Of a DNA stretch of 64,000 nt, positions 40,745-49,379 are shown piece by piece. Source of the stretch: Polynucleobacter sp. MWH-UH24A. Its GTDB lineage: Bacteria > Pseudomonadota > Gammaproteobacteria > Burkholderiales > Burkholderiaceae. Location: positions 62,001 through 126,000 of the forward strand of contig NZ_CP061292.1 in NCBI RefSeq assembly GCF_018687475.1, read 5' to 3'. Numbering within the stretch: position 1 is the first letter of the stretch; every line of letters starts with the position of its first letter. The notes beneath the pieces are model-generated. The model worked only from the letters and a program-made list of their open reading frames with translations, had not been told where the DNA came from and ran no database searches. The translations under genes were made by a program, and so were the position numbers.

Positions 40745-42196
40745 TGGTACAACTTTGGAGAGCTTGCATATCAGATGACTGATTATGCTCTTGCTGAACA
40801 CTGCTATTCTGAAGTTGAAAAAATTGATGCCGAAAATATTCAATATAAATTAGTAAAAACAATGAATTTTCTACGAAAGTTCTATACAAATAGTTTACAG
40901 ATCGATGAACAAATTAAAAAATTTGAAAATAGTTTAGATGTAATATTAAAAAAACAAAATGTTCCCGATGAAAAAATAATTGCTGTCAATCAACCATTTT
41001 ACTTAGCATATACAAAAGATAATAGAGTTAATTTATATAGGAAAATCGGAAAATTATGGGGAAAATTAGTTGGAACTCAAAATTTAAGAAAAATTGAACA
41101 TACGAAAACAAAATCAAAAGAAAAAATAAACGTCATATTTATTGGAAGTCATTTTTATAACCATTCCGTTTGGAATGCAATAACAAGAGGTTTTATAGAA
41201 AAACTAGACAAAGATAAGTTTGAAATATATGTCATTGACCTTGGAGAAAAAGAAGATGATCAGACAGAAATAGCCAAAAAATTTTCAATTTATATAAAAG
41301 AAAAAAATTCAACGGATGTTTGGATCAATAAAATCATTAAACTAAATCCCGACGTAATAATTTATCCCGAACTTGGGATGCATAAAGAAACAACACAATT
41401 AGCAATACGACGATTGGCAAATTTACAATGTGTGATGTGGGGACACCCAGAAACAACAGGAATAGAAACGATAGATAGCTATATCTCATCCGAATTAATG
41501 GAGAGCGGAGAGGCACAGGAAAACTATACTGAAAATTTAATCAAGTTAAAAAATTTGGGTGTATACCTGTTTAATGACGAATTCCCTAAGCAGTGTTTTG
41601 ATATAGCTGAGCTGAAAATAGAGACTAATAAAAAAATAATTATTTGTCCAGGATTAGAGCCAAAATACCATCCGGATTTTGATTTATATATTCGGGAAAT
41701 AGCAAAAATTGGAAATAATATTCAAATAATATTCTTTGTAAGCGATAAATATGTATCAAATAAAATTCAAGATAGACTTATAAAAAACCTACAAATATCA
41801 GAAAATAAATTTAATGAAATAATAAAATTTATTCCAAACCAACCGATTAAAAAATTCAATTATATTTTATCAATCAGTCATTTATGCTTAGATACAATTT
41901 ACTTTTCAGGATTCAATACTGCACTCGCGTCCTTGAAAGCTGGTACACCGATAGTAACTAGCGAAGGAACGCTATTACGTGAAAATTTGGCATCAGGGAT
42001 TTTAAAGCGAGCGGGATTAGACGAACTTTGTGCAAACAGTAAAAAAGAATATATAGAAATTGTGCAAAAATTACTTATAGATGAAAGCTTCTACAAAAAA
42101 ATTAAATGCAAAATATTTAAATCAAGTTGTCTATTTTTAGATGAAGAGCCAATTCGTGAATTTGAAAATTTTGTAATTGCACATGTCAATAAATGA
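40124..42196 (+). CDS. TPR protein with GT41/SPINDLY-like glycosyltransferase domain
   Basis: 690 residues. N-terminal TPR array (about 1-240), then a linker and a GT-B-type catalytic region (about 330-690) of the O-GlcNAc-transferase-like kind: FIGSHFYNHSVWNAITRGF with His347 in the position of the catalytic histidine region, ...DVIIYPELGMHKETTQLA, CVMWGHPETTGIETIDSYISSELME and CLDTIYFSGFNTALASLKAGTPIVT. Probably transfers a sugar to protein or another polymer in the cytoplasm; acceptor unknown. The first 207 residues are identical to those of the next gene. The catalytic part is very AT-rich with a strong bias to A/T third positions, unlike the housekeeping genes around it. Stop overlaps the next start (ATGA). 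Confidence 0.8.
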   Translation: MNQAFQQAFFEHQNGNYDVAKRKYESVLSSDPNHFEALYFLGLLYAELTQFEQAKTFIQQAVSINPAQSDAWNHLGLVLYHLRDYSNAEAAYNKSLAINQENIEALLNYAVLQSDQKKTDEAKEKYKKIITLNPNHFLAYLNLGNLYQEQKDEQQAMYCYYKAQEINPEDLRIHNNIGLLHYAAGRYEEAKLSYERALRIDPECEEAWYNFGELAYQMTDYALAEHCYSEVEKIDAENIQYKLVKTMNFLRKFYTNSLQIDEQIKKFENSLDVILKKQNVPDEKIIAVNQPFYLAYTKDNRVNLYRKIGKLWGKLVGTQNLRKIEHTKTKSKEKINVIFIGSHFYNHSVWNAITRGFIEKLDKDKFEIYVIDLGEKEDDQTEIAKKFSIYIKEKNSTDVWINKIIKLNPDVIIYPELGMHKETTQLAIRRLANLQCVMWGHPETTGIETIDSYISSELMESGEAQENYTENLIKLKNLGVYLFNDEFPKQCFDIAELKIETNKKIIICPGLEPKYHPDFDLYIREIAKIGNNIQIIFFVSDKYVSNKIQDRLIKNLQISENKFNEIIKFIPNQPIKKFNYILSISHLCLDTIYFSGFNTALASLKAGTPIVTSEGTLLRENLASGILKRAGLDELCANSKKEYIEIVQKLLIDESFYKKIKCKIFKSSCLFLDEEPIREFENFVIAHVNK

Positions 42197-42813
42197 ATCA
42201 AGCCTTCCAGCAAGCATTTTTTGAGCACCAAAATGGTAACTATGACGTTGCCAAAAGAAAATATGAGTCTGTCTTAAGTAGCGATCCAAATCATTTTGAA
42301 GCGCTATATTTTTTAGGTCTGTTATATGCTGAACTCACTCAATTTGAGCAAGCCAAGACCTTCATTCAGCAAGCGGTTAGCATCAATCCAGCACAGTCCG
42401 ATGCTTGGAATCATTTGGGCTTGGTCCTATATCATTTACGCGATTATTCTAATGCCGAAGCTGCTTACAACAAGTCATTGGCAATTAATCAAGAAAATAT
42501 TGAAGCGCTTCTCAATTATGCGGTGTTGCAGAGCGACCAGAAAAAAACTGATGAAGCAAAAGAAAAATATAAAAAGATAATTACCCTAAACCCCAATCAT
42601 TTTTTAGCATATCTCAATTTAGGTAATTTATACCAAGAGCAAAAAGATGAACAGCAAGCAATGTATTGCTACTATAAAGCACAAGAAATAAACCCCGAAG
42701 ACTTAAGAATTCATAACAATATTGGACTTCTCCACTATGCGGCAGGAAGGTACGAAGAGGCAAAGCTAAGTTATGAGAGAGCCCTTAGGATTGATCCGGA
42801 GTGCGAAGAGGCA
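42191..42813 (+). repeat. Direct repeat A, copy 2 (N-terminal TPR module)
   Basis: Second identical copy of the module at 40122-40744. After position 42813 the sequences have no evident similarity (ATTTGTGGAATG here versus TGGTACAACTTT in copy 1), the switch falling at a TPR-unit boundary. Confidence 0.95.
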
Positions 42814-44058
42814 ATTTGTGGAATGAGCGCAGTTTTAATCGAGATTAATAAATGCGAATTCGCAATTAAGATAATAAAAAAGGCAATTCAAAACAATAAA
42901 AAAAGCAATACCCTCTATTTTAATTTAGGGAATGCTTTAAAAAAACAAAGGAAATTTAGTGAAGCAATCAATGAATATAAGAGGTCTATTGAGCAAAATA
43001 AAAATTTCGAAGATGCTTATATCAATCTTGGCATGTGTCAACATGAGTTAAAAAATTACATAGATGCAATAATTAGTTATAAGAAAGCCTTAAAAATTAA
43101 TTCTAAATCAACTGATGCGGCTTGGAACTTGGGATTAACAAATTTAACTCTCGGAAATTTTGAGGAGGGTTGGGCGGGATATGAATACAGATTAAAAAAT
43201 AAAGTTTTTAATAAGTATTATTCAGAATATAAGAGTATAAAAAAATTAGGCGATATAAGGAAGTCAGATAAAGTTATTGTATGGTGTGAGCAGGGCCTAG
43301 GCGATTCAATTCAATTTAGTAGATTCATAAACCTCCTTATCGATTATAGTAAGAATATTACATTTCATGTTCAATCTGAATTATATGAATTAGTAAAACA
43401 TTCTTTCGGGACTTTACAAGTCGTTTCTGAGAAATCCAAGGACAATTTCGACTATCAAATTCCACTTTTAAGTTTGCCGAAATTATTTAGAGTAAATTCA
43501 GATTCAATCCCTAATAATGTTCCATATCTAAAGGCAAATCAAGAGAAGGTAATAGAGTGGAAGAGCCGTCTGGGAATTAATAGAGTAAGAAAAAATGTAG
43601 CACTAGCATATTTTGGAAATCCGAATCACATTAATAATGTAAATAGGTCGATTGACTTAATGAATTTTGGCAACAAGTTGGACGATATGAATGTATATAT
43701 TGTTCAAAAAATTCCAGAAGAGCAAAAAGCGAAGTTATTAAACTTTATTAGTACCAAAAAAAATTATATATACCTTGGGGATTTTTTATCAAATTTTGAA
43801 GATACAGCCGCTATCATTCAAAATATGGATGCAGTAATTTCGGTTGATACTTCGTTAGCTCATTTGGCAGGGGCTCTTGCAAAGAGGACTTTTATACTAC
43901 TACCATGGTCTTCAGAGTGGAGATGGATGACGCAAACAATGCACACACCATGGTATCCCACGGCAACCTTAATTAGACAACCAGCAGTAGATGATTGGCA
44001 TTCTTCAATTAATACCCTAGTAGATGGATTAAGCAAAAAAAATGATGAAAATTATTGA
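42193..44058 (+). CDS. TPR protein with GT9-like (heptosyltransferase-fold) domain
   Basis: 621 residues. About ten TPR units (1-330), then a GT-B domain related to the ADP-heptose transferase family: GWAGYEYRLKNK, IVWCEQGLGDSIQFSRFI and the C-terminal VDTSLAHLAGALAKRTFILLPWSSEWRW. Such TPR-GT9-like proteins are frequent in glycosylation loci; donor and acceptor are unknown. The N-terminal 207 residues are identical to the preceding gene while the rest differs, so one of the two is a product of recent module copying. Translation is coupled at both ends: ATGA with the previous gene and a 17-base overlap with the next. Confidence 0.82.
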   Translation: MNQAFQQAFFEHQNGNYDVAKRKYESVLSSDPNHFEALYFLGLLYAELTQFEQAKTFIQQAVSINPAQSDAWNHLGLVLYHLRDYSNAEAAYNKSLAINQENIEALLNYAVLQSDQKKTDEAKEKYKKIITLNPNHFLAYLNLGNLYQEQKDEQQAMYCYYKAQEINPEDLRIHNNIGLLHYAAGRYEEAKLSYERALRIDPECEEAICGMSAVLIEINKCEFAIKIIKKAIQNNKKSNTLYFNLGNALKKQRKFSEAINEYKRSIEQNKNFEDAYINLGMCQHELKNYIDAIISYKKALKINSKSTDAAWNLGLTNLTLGNFEEGWAGYEYRLKNKVFNKYYSEYKSIKKLGDIRKSDKVIVWCEQGLGDSIQFSRFINLLIDYSKNITFHVQSELYELVKHSFGTLQVVSEKSKDNFDYQIPLLSLPKLFRVNSDSIPNNVPYLKANQEKVIEWKSRLGINRVRKNVALAYFGNPNHINNVNRSIDLMNFGNKLDDMNVYIVQKIPEEQKAKLLNFISTKKNYIYLGDFLSNFEDTAAIIQNMDAVISVDTSLAHLAGALAKRTFILLPWSSEWRWMTQTMHTPWYPTATLIRQPAVDDWHSSINTLVDGLSKKNDENY

Positions 44059-44878
44059 TGCAGTGACTTTTTTTAATGAGGTTGAAGTATTAAAAATGCG
44101 TCTTGAATTGCTTTACCCAGTTGTTGATACTTTTATAATTTGTGAAGCAAATTACACGCATTCTGGAGAGAAAAAATCTTTTCATTTAAAGGAAAACTTA
44201 GATGAGTTTGAAAAATATAAAAAAAAGATTAAACTAATAAATCTAGATTTAGATATAAAAAATTTTTCATTTTCAAAAATTGACTCATTTGATCCTGATT
44301 CTGGACCTTGGAAAGTTGAGAGGGCGCAAAGAGACTATTTGTATTCAGAAATAAAAAATTTTGAAATCAATGATGTTGCAATCATTTGTGATGTTGATGA
44401 AATTTGGAATCCGCATCTAGCCGAGCTTTTGAGATCAAAAAAAATACCCTTAGAAATTGCTAGGCTTGAGATGCAATTTCACTATTATTGGTTGAATTGT
44501 AGAGGTGTTGGTAAGGCAAATAACTCATGGGTTTCTGCTTATTTTTCTACAGTAGGGAATTTATCAAGCAATCAGGGAAAATTATCAAAAATTAGAGAAG
44601 AGGCTAAATTACCTTTAGTTCATAGGGCTGGGTGGCATTTCTCCAATCTGGGTGGAGCAAATAAACTAAAGGAAAAAATTGAGGCATTTGCTCATCAAGA
44701 GCTCAATAAAGAGGAAATTAAAAATATTGAGAAGTTGGAGAACGCTATTAATTTAGGCATTGATTATTTGAATCGCGAGTCGCATGAATGGGCATTTCAT
44801 CCGATTGACTATTATCCAAAAGATTTAGCCAAAGTTATGCGTTTACATCCAAACTTACTAAGAAAGTATCTTCTTTAA
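44042..44878 (+). CDS. GT17-like glycosyltransferase
   Basis: 278 residues. Resembles the GT17 family (beta-1,4-N-acetylglucosaminyltransferase-like): [33 protein letters not shown] at the start, a [11 protein letters not shown] stretch, [12 protein letters not shown] with an acidic metal-binding cluster, HYYWLNCRG and [12 protein letters not shown]. Two tandem ATGs at 44042/44045. AT-rich like its neighbours. Its last 21 bases overlap the convergent mscL gene, so the acquired DNA abuts core sequence with no spacer. Confidence 0.8.
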   Translation: MMKIIDAVTFFNEVEVLKMRLELLYPVVDTFIICEANYTHSGEKKSFHLKENLDEFEKYKKKIKLINLDLDIKNFSFSKIDSFDPDSGPWKVERAQRDYLYSEIKNFEINDVAIICDVDEIWNPHLAELLRSKKIPLEIARLEMQFHYYWLNCRGVGKANNSWVSAYFSTVGNLSSNQGKLSKIREEAKLPLVHRAGWHFSNLGGANKLKEKIEAFAHQELNKEEIKNIEKLENAINLGIDYLNRESHEWAFHPIDYYPKDLAKVMRLHPNLLRKYLL

Positions 44879-45301
44879 TTTTAGTTCGTCTCTTATTTCT
44901 CTTAGCAGAACAATATCTTCCGGTGTTGGTGGCGTAGGTTTTGGCTCTTCATCCCTAATTTTGTTGATGATCTTGACCATCTGGAAGATAACAAATGCAA
45001 GTAGAATGAAATTAATGGAAATGGTGATGAAATTACCATAAGCAAAGATGGGAACACCTGCCTTTTTGAGAGCATCAAATGTGCGAGGTATGTTCTCAGG
45101 AGCCTTACCCAACACAATAAAAAGGTTGGTAAAGTCAATTCTGCCGCCTAAAAGGGTGGAAATGAGGGGCATGACAATGTCATTTACCAATGAATCAACG
45201 ATTTTTCCAAAGGCACCCCCAATGATGATTCCGACCGCGAGGTCAACCACATTTCCCCGGACCGCAAAGGCTCTAAATTCTTTCATCATTTTGGATGCCA
45301 C
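44858..45301 (-). CDS. mscL: Large-conductance mechanosensitive channel MscL
   Basis: 147 residues. GTG start at 45301 supported by AGGAG about seven bases upstream. Two membrane helices: [34 protein letters not shown] and [21 protein letters not shown], then the charged C-terminal bundle ending LREIRDELK. Homopentamer releasing osmolytes under hypo-osmotic stress. First core gene to the right of the left glycosyltransferase block; divergent from petA. Confidence 0.96.
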   Translation of the reverse strand: MASKMMKEFRAFAVRGNVVDLAVGIIIGGAFGKIVDSLVNDIVMPLISTLLGGRIDFTNLFIVLGKAPENIPRTFDALKKAGVPIFAYGNFITISINFILLAFVIFQMVKIINKIRDEEPKPTPPTPEDIVLLREIRDELKLKKILS

Positions 45302-45443
45302 GGTTTTCTCCTAATATTTCGGCGAGTTAGATGATTTTTGACCTAAATTAAACGTGTATTTAGCTTTTTACCTTAAAATAAAGGGTTATTGCAATTCGCC
45401 CTTTAGAACCCTTATTTGACATAGGCACAAGGATAGATCGTAC

Positions 45444-46046
45444 ATGAGTGATACCCCAAAAATGGACAAAGACCGCCGGACTTGGCTAATAGCTACCTCC
45501 GCTGTAGGTGGCTGCGGTGCTGCAGCAGTTGCCTACCCATTTCTAGACAGTTTTCAACCTTCAGAACGCGCTAAAGCTGCTGGAGCCCCAGTTGAGGTTG
45601 ATATCTCTGGTATGAAGCCAGATGAAATTCGTACGGTTGAGTGGCGCGGTAAGCCGGTTTGGGTTCTGCGCCGTACCCCAGAGCAAGTGGCTCAACTGCC
45701 CAAATTAGACGGCGAGTTGGCCGATCCCAAGTCCTTGAGAGACCCAGCTGCTCTGACACCTCCGTATGCCCGTAATGATCACCGCTCGATCAAGCCAGAG
45801 TATTTGGTGGCAGTTGGTATTTGTTCTCATTTGGGATGCTCACCAACAGCAAAATTACAATCAGGTCCTCAGCCATCATTACCGAATGATTGGCCGGGCG
45901 GTTTTTTATGTCCCTGCCATGGCTCCACATTTGATTTGGCCGGCCGTGTGTATAAGAACAAACCAGCTCCAGATAACTTAGAAGTGCCCCCCCATATGTA
46001 CTTGAGCGACACCAAGATTTTGATCGGTGAAGATAAGAAGTCGTAA
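45444..46046 (+). CDS. petA: Ubiquinol-cytochrome c reductase Rieske iron-sulfur subunit
   Basis: 200 residues. Twin-arginine signal DRRTWLIATSAVGG that also serves as membrane anchor, linking it to the tatABC genes of this window. [2Fe-2S] ligands Cys127, His129 (CSHLGC) and Cys156, His159 (CPCHG), with Cys132 and Cys158 positioned for the stabilising disulfide. First gene of petABC, the bc1 complex. Confidence 0.96.
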   Translation: MSDTPKMDKDRRTWLIATSAVGGCGAAAVAYPFLDSFQPSERAKAAGAPVEVDISGMKPDEIRTVEWRGKPVWVLRRTPEQVAQLPKLDGELADPKSLRDPAALTPPYARNDHRSIKPEYLVAVGICSHLGCSPTAKLQSGPQPSLPNDWPGGFLCPCHGSTFDLAGRVYKNKPAPDNLEVPPHMYLSDTKILIGEDKKS

Positions 46047-46088
46047 TTTATCTGTTTAATAATTAGTTACTGATTTAGGAAACTAACC

Positions 46089-47489
46089 ATGGCATTCCAA
46101 GAAATTAAAGTCCCTGATAACGCCTCGGTTGCCCAAAAGGGCCTGGCCTGGGTGGATTCACGCTTTCCATTGAGTAAGCTATTTAAAGAGCATATGAGCG
46201 AGTACTATGCTCCAAAGAACTTTAACTTCTGGTACTTCTTTGGCTCTTTAGCCATTGTGGTGCTGGTGATTCAGATTGTGACCGGTATTTTCTTGGTTAT
46301 GAACTACAAACCGGATGCCATGAAAGCATTTGACTCGGTGGAGTACATCATGCGCGAGGTGCCTTGGGGTTGGCTTATTCGCTATATGCACTCCACGGGC
46401 GCTTCGATGTTTTTTGTGGTGGTCTACTTGCATATGTTCCGTGGCTTGATCTATGGTTCCTATCAAAAACCGCGTGAACTCATTTGGATCTTTGGTTGCA
46501 CGATTTTCTTGTTGCTCATGGCTGAAGCTTTCTTGGGTTATCTTTTACCTTGGGGCCAAATGTCCTACTGGGGTGCTCAGGTGATTATTAATCTCTTTGC
46601 CGCCATTCCCTTGATTGGTCCAGACTTAGCCCTATGGCTGCGTGGCGATTATGTGGTGGGAGACGCCACCTTAAACCGCTTCTTCTCCTTACATGTGATC
46701 GCCTTGCCATTGGTCTTGGTCGGTTTAGTCGCTGCACACATCATTGCCTTGCATGAAGTAGGTTCCAACAACCCAGACGGCATTGATATTAAGAAGAACT
46801 TAGATGCTTCGGGTAAGCCAGTCGATGGTATTCCGTTCCACCCATACTATTCGGTGCATGACATCATGGGTCTCGGTGTGTTCCTCATGATCTTCGCCGC
46901 GATTGTGTTCTTTGCCCCCGAGATGGGCGGCTACTTCTTAGAGGCGAACAACTTTATCCCAGCAGACCCTCTACAAACGCCATCGCATATTGCCCCGGTG
47001 TGGTACTTCACACCGTTTTATTCGATGTTGCGCGCGACGACTACCCCATTCTTAATTCCGTTGTGGATTTTGTGTGCGGTGATTTTGGGAATGGTCATCA
47101 AAACCAATAAAGACATTCGGGTTAAAGCGGTATGCGCTGGTATTTTGGCAGTCCTTGCGGTTGGCTTCTACATCTTTGATGCCAAGTTCTGGGGCGTGGT
47201 CATTATGGGCGGCACGGTCGTGATTCTGTTTTTCTTGCCTTGGCTTGATAAATCCCCCGTGCGCTCGATTCGGTATCGCCCTGATTTTCATAAATACATT
47301 TACGGCACCTTCATTGTTAGCTTTGTGATCTTGGGTTACCTCGGCATCAAGCCACCTTCACCTCTCTTTGAGAAGATCTCGCAGATCTGCACGATTTACT
47401 ACTTGGCATTCTTCTTTGCTATGCCCTGGTGGAGCAAGATGGGCACCTTCAAGCCCGTGCCCGATCGCGTGACTTTTGAGGCGCACTAA
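46089..47489 (+). CDS. petB: Cytochrome b subunit of the bc1 complex
   Basis: 466 residues with about nine to ten membrane helices, including a C-terminal extension beyond the usual eight-helix core. Haem-ligand histidines in HSTGASMFFVVVYLHMFRG and HVIALPLVLVGLVAAHIIALHE; the quinol-site PDWW/PEW-type element appears here as TPSHIAPVWYFTPFYSMLR. Transfers electrons from ubiquinol across the inner membrane. 42 bases after petA. Confidence 0.96.
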   Translation: MAFQEIKVPDNASVAQKGLAWVDSRFPLSKLFKEHMSEYYAPKNFNFWYFFGSLAIVVLVIQIVTGIFLVMNYKPDAMKAFDSVEYIMREVPWGWLIRYMHSTGASMFFVVVYLHMFRGLIYGSYQKPRELIWIFGCTIFLLLMAEAFLGYLLPWGQMSYWGAQVIINLFAAIPLIGPDLALWLRGDYVVGDATLNRFFSLHVIALPLVLVGLVAAHIIALHEVGSNNPDGIDIKKNLDASGKPVDGIPFHPYYSVHDIMGLGVFLMIFAAIVFFAPEMGGYFLEANNFIPADPLQTPSHIAPVWYFTPFYSMLRATTTPFLIPLWILCAVILGMVIKTNKDIRVKAVCAGILAVLAVGFYIFDAKFWGVVIMGGTVVILFFLPWLDKSPVRSIRYRPDFHKYIYGTFIVSFVILGYLGIKPPSPLFEKISQICTIYYLAFFFAMPWWSKMGTFKPVPDRVTFEAH

Positions 47490-47523
47490 TCCATAAAAAC
47501 AATAGAAGATATTAGGAATCCAG

Positions 47524-48297
47524 ATGAACAATTCTCTTTATATGATCGGCGCATTTAAGAAGTTCATTGCTGTGGGCTTGGGTTGTTTTATGCTTAGCGC
47601 TGTATTTGCTGCTGGCGGTGATTTTCCCCTCGATAGCGCGCCCAATCGCGTAAACAACAATGCTTCCTTGCAAAATGGTGCCAAGATTTTTGTCAATTAC
47701 TGTTTAGGTTGCCATTCCGCAGTTAACTTGCGTTACAACCGTCTGCGCGATATTGGCTTAAACGATCAACAGATTAAAGATAACTTGATCTTGGGTGATC
47801 AAAAAGTCGGCGATCTGATGACGATTGCTATGTCACCTAAGGATGCAAAAGCATGGTTTGGCAAAGTTCCTCCTGATTTATCTGTGGAGGCTCGTGCTCG
47901 TGGTACCGATTGGCTGTATACCTATTTCCGTACTTACTACAAAGACGAAGAGAGCCCAACTGGGTGGAATAACCTTGTCTACCCTAATGTAGGTATGCCC
48001 CATGTTTTGTGGGAATTACAAGGCGAGCGCATCGCCAAATTTGATAACGTTAAAGACTCAAAGGATCCAAGTAAAAGTACGAAGGTCTTCAAAGGTTTTG
48101 AGCAGGTTAGCCCTGGATTAATGAAACCCCAAGAATATGATGATAATATTGCGGACCTTGTTTCATTTATGTCCTGGATGGCTGAGCCTACCCAGTTACA
48201 ACGTAAGCGAATTGGTGTTGTTGTCCTTCTATTTCTTGCGATCTTTACCTTGATTGCATGGCGTCTGAATAAGGCATATTGGAAAGACATTCGCTAA
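47524..48297 (+). CDS. petC: Cytochrome c1 subunit of the bc1 complex
   Basis: 257 residues. Signal peptide of about 30 residues, haem c site Cys60-Leu-Gly-Cys63-His64, candidate Met ligand in the NVGMPHVLWEL region, and a C-terminal anchor helix (IGVVVLLFLAIFTLIAWRLNKAYW). Passes electrons to soluble cytochromes such as the c4 at 7410. Confidence 0.95.
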   Translation: MNNSLYMIGAFKKFIAVGLGCFMLSAVFAAGGDFPLDSAPNRVNNNASLQNGAKIFVNYCLGCHSAVNLRYNRLRDIGLNDQQIKDNLILGDQKVGDLMTIAMSPKDAKAWFGKVPPDLSVEARARGTDWLYTYFRTYYKDEESPTGWNNLVYPNVGMPHVLWELQGERIAKFDNVKDSKDPSKSTKVFKGFEQVSPGLMKPQEYDDNIADLVSFMSWMAEPTQLQRKRIGVVVLLFLAIFTLIAWRLNKAYWKDIR

Positions 48298-48345
48298 GTA
48301 ACAGCTTGGCGTATTTTGATTATTTGATTTGAAGGATACTTGCTT

Positions 48346-48957
48346 ATGATGGTGTTGTACTCGGGTACGAATTGCCCATTCTCACAACGCTGCCGCCTAG
48401 TTCTCTTTGAGAAGGGCATGGATTTTGAGATTCGTGATGTGGATCTCTTCAATAAACCCGAAGATATCTCGGTCATGAATCCCTATGGTCAGGTTCCTAT
48501 TTTGGTTGAACGTGATCTGATTTTGTATGAGTCCAACATCATTAATGAGTACATTGATGAGCGTTTTCCGCATCCACAGTTAATGCCGCCCGATCCAGTA
48601 GCTCGTGCCCGTGCACGCTTATTTCTTTTTAATTTTGAGAAAGAGCTCTTTGTTCACGTTAGCGCACTTGAGAACGAAAAGGGTAAAAGTGCCGAAAAAC
48701 TCCATGAGAAAGCACGTATAGCAATTCGGGATCGTTTGACTCAATTAGCCCCGGTATTTGTGAAGAACAAATATATGTTGGGCGATGAGTTCTCGATGTT
48801 GGATGTGGCAATTGCCCCTCTGTTGTGGCGTTTAGAGCATTACGGTATCGATCTTTCCAGAAACGCTGCTCCACTCCTGAAATATGCCGAGCGCATTTTC
48901 AGTCGCCCTGCTTATATTGAGGCATTGACACCTTCAGAAAAGGTGATGCGTCGTTAA
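48346..48957 (+). CDS. sspA: Stringent starvation protein A
   Basis: 203 residues from ATG 48346, nine bases after GAAGGA; an upstream TTG (48340) is unlikely. GST-fold protein that associates with RNA polymerase under starvation. VLYSGTNCPFSQRCRLVLFEKG at the N-terminus and NPYGQVPILVERDLILYES are typical. petABC-sspA-sspB is a conserved betaproteobacterial string. Confidence 0.93.
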   Translation: MMVLYSGTNCPFSQRCRLVLFEKGMDFEIRDVDLFNKPEDISVMNPYGQVPILVERDLILYESNIINEYIDERFPHPQLMPPDPVARARARLFLFNFEKELFVHVSALENEKGKSAEKLHEKARIAIRDRLTQLAPVFVKNKYMLGDEFSMLDVAIAPLLWRLEHYGIDLSRNAAPLLKYAERIFSRPAYIEALTPSEKVMRR

Positions 48958-48992
48958 TCGAAGCAACTTCTCTGCTGGCTTAAAATAGAATT

Positions 48993-49379
48993 ATGGCTAG
49001 CGAAACCCCAAGTACCAAACCGTATCTCATCCGTGCACTGCATCAGTGGTGTACGGATTTTGGTTTTACGCCGTTCGTAGCCGTTTTTGTTGACGAACGG
49101 GTTGAGGTACCCATAGAGTTTGTAAAAAATAATGAGATTGTTCTTAATATCTCATCAGAAGCTTGCTATCAGTTACACATTGAGAATGATTGGATTAGTT
49201 TTCAGGCTAGGTTTAGTGGTGTGCCGAAAAAAGTCTTGGTGCCAATTACGCATGTACTAGCAATATATGCCAGAGAAAATGGACAAGGAATGTCATTTCA
49301 TTTCGATGAAAAGGAAGCATTCAAAATAAAATCAGTACACAAGGAAAATAAAAAACCAAACCTAAAATTAATAAAATGA
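48993..49379 (+). CDS. sspB: ClpXP adaptor SspB
   Basis: 128 residues. Delivers ssrA-tagged proteins to ClpXP. Core KPYLIRALHQWCTDFGFTPFVAVFVDERVEVP and SFQARFSGVPKKVLVPITHVLAIYARENGQGM; the extreme C-terminus KPNLKLIK matches the ClpX-docking tail of the family. The last ~25 codons shift to very AT-rich usage (AAA, AAT, ATA), as in the block that follows, and the stop overlaps the next start (ATGATG at 49376). The fusion to the right glycosyltransferase block thus lies at or within the sspB 3' end. Confidence 0.92.
   Translation: MASETPSTKPYLIRALHQWCTDFGFTPFVAVFVDERVEVPIEFVKNNEIVLNISSEACYQLHIENDWISFQARFSGVPKKVLVPITHVLAIYARENGQGMSFHFDEKEAFKIKSVHKENKKPNLKLIK

Noticed and set aside
40122..42813. 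Possibility that the long identical repeats are an insertion sequence or CRISPR-like array
   Set aside because: They are in-frame coding TPR modules with no terminal inverted repeats, no transposase and no short repeat-spacer pattern.
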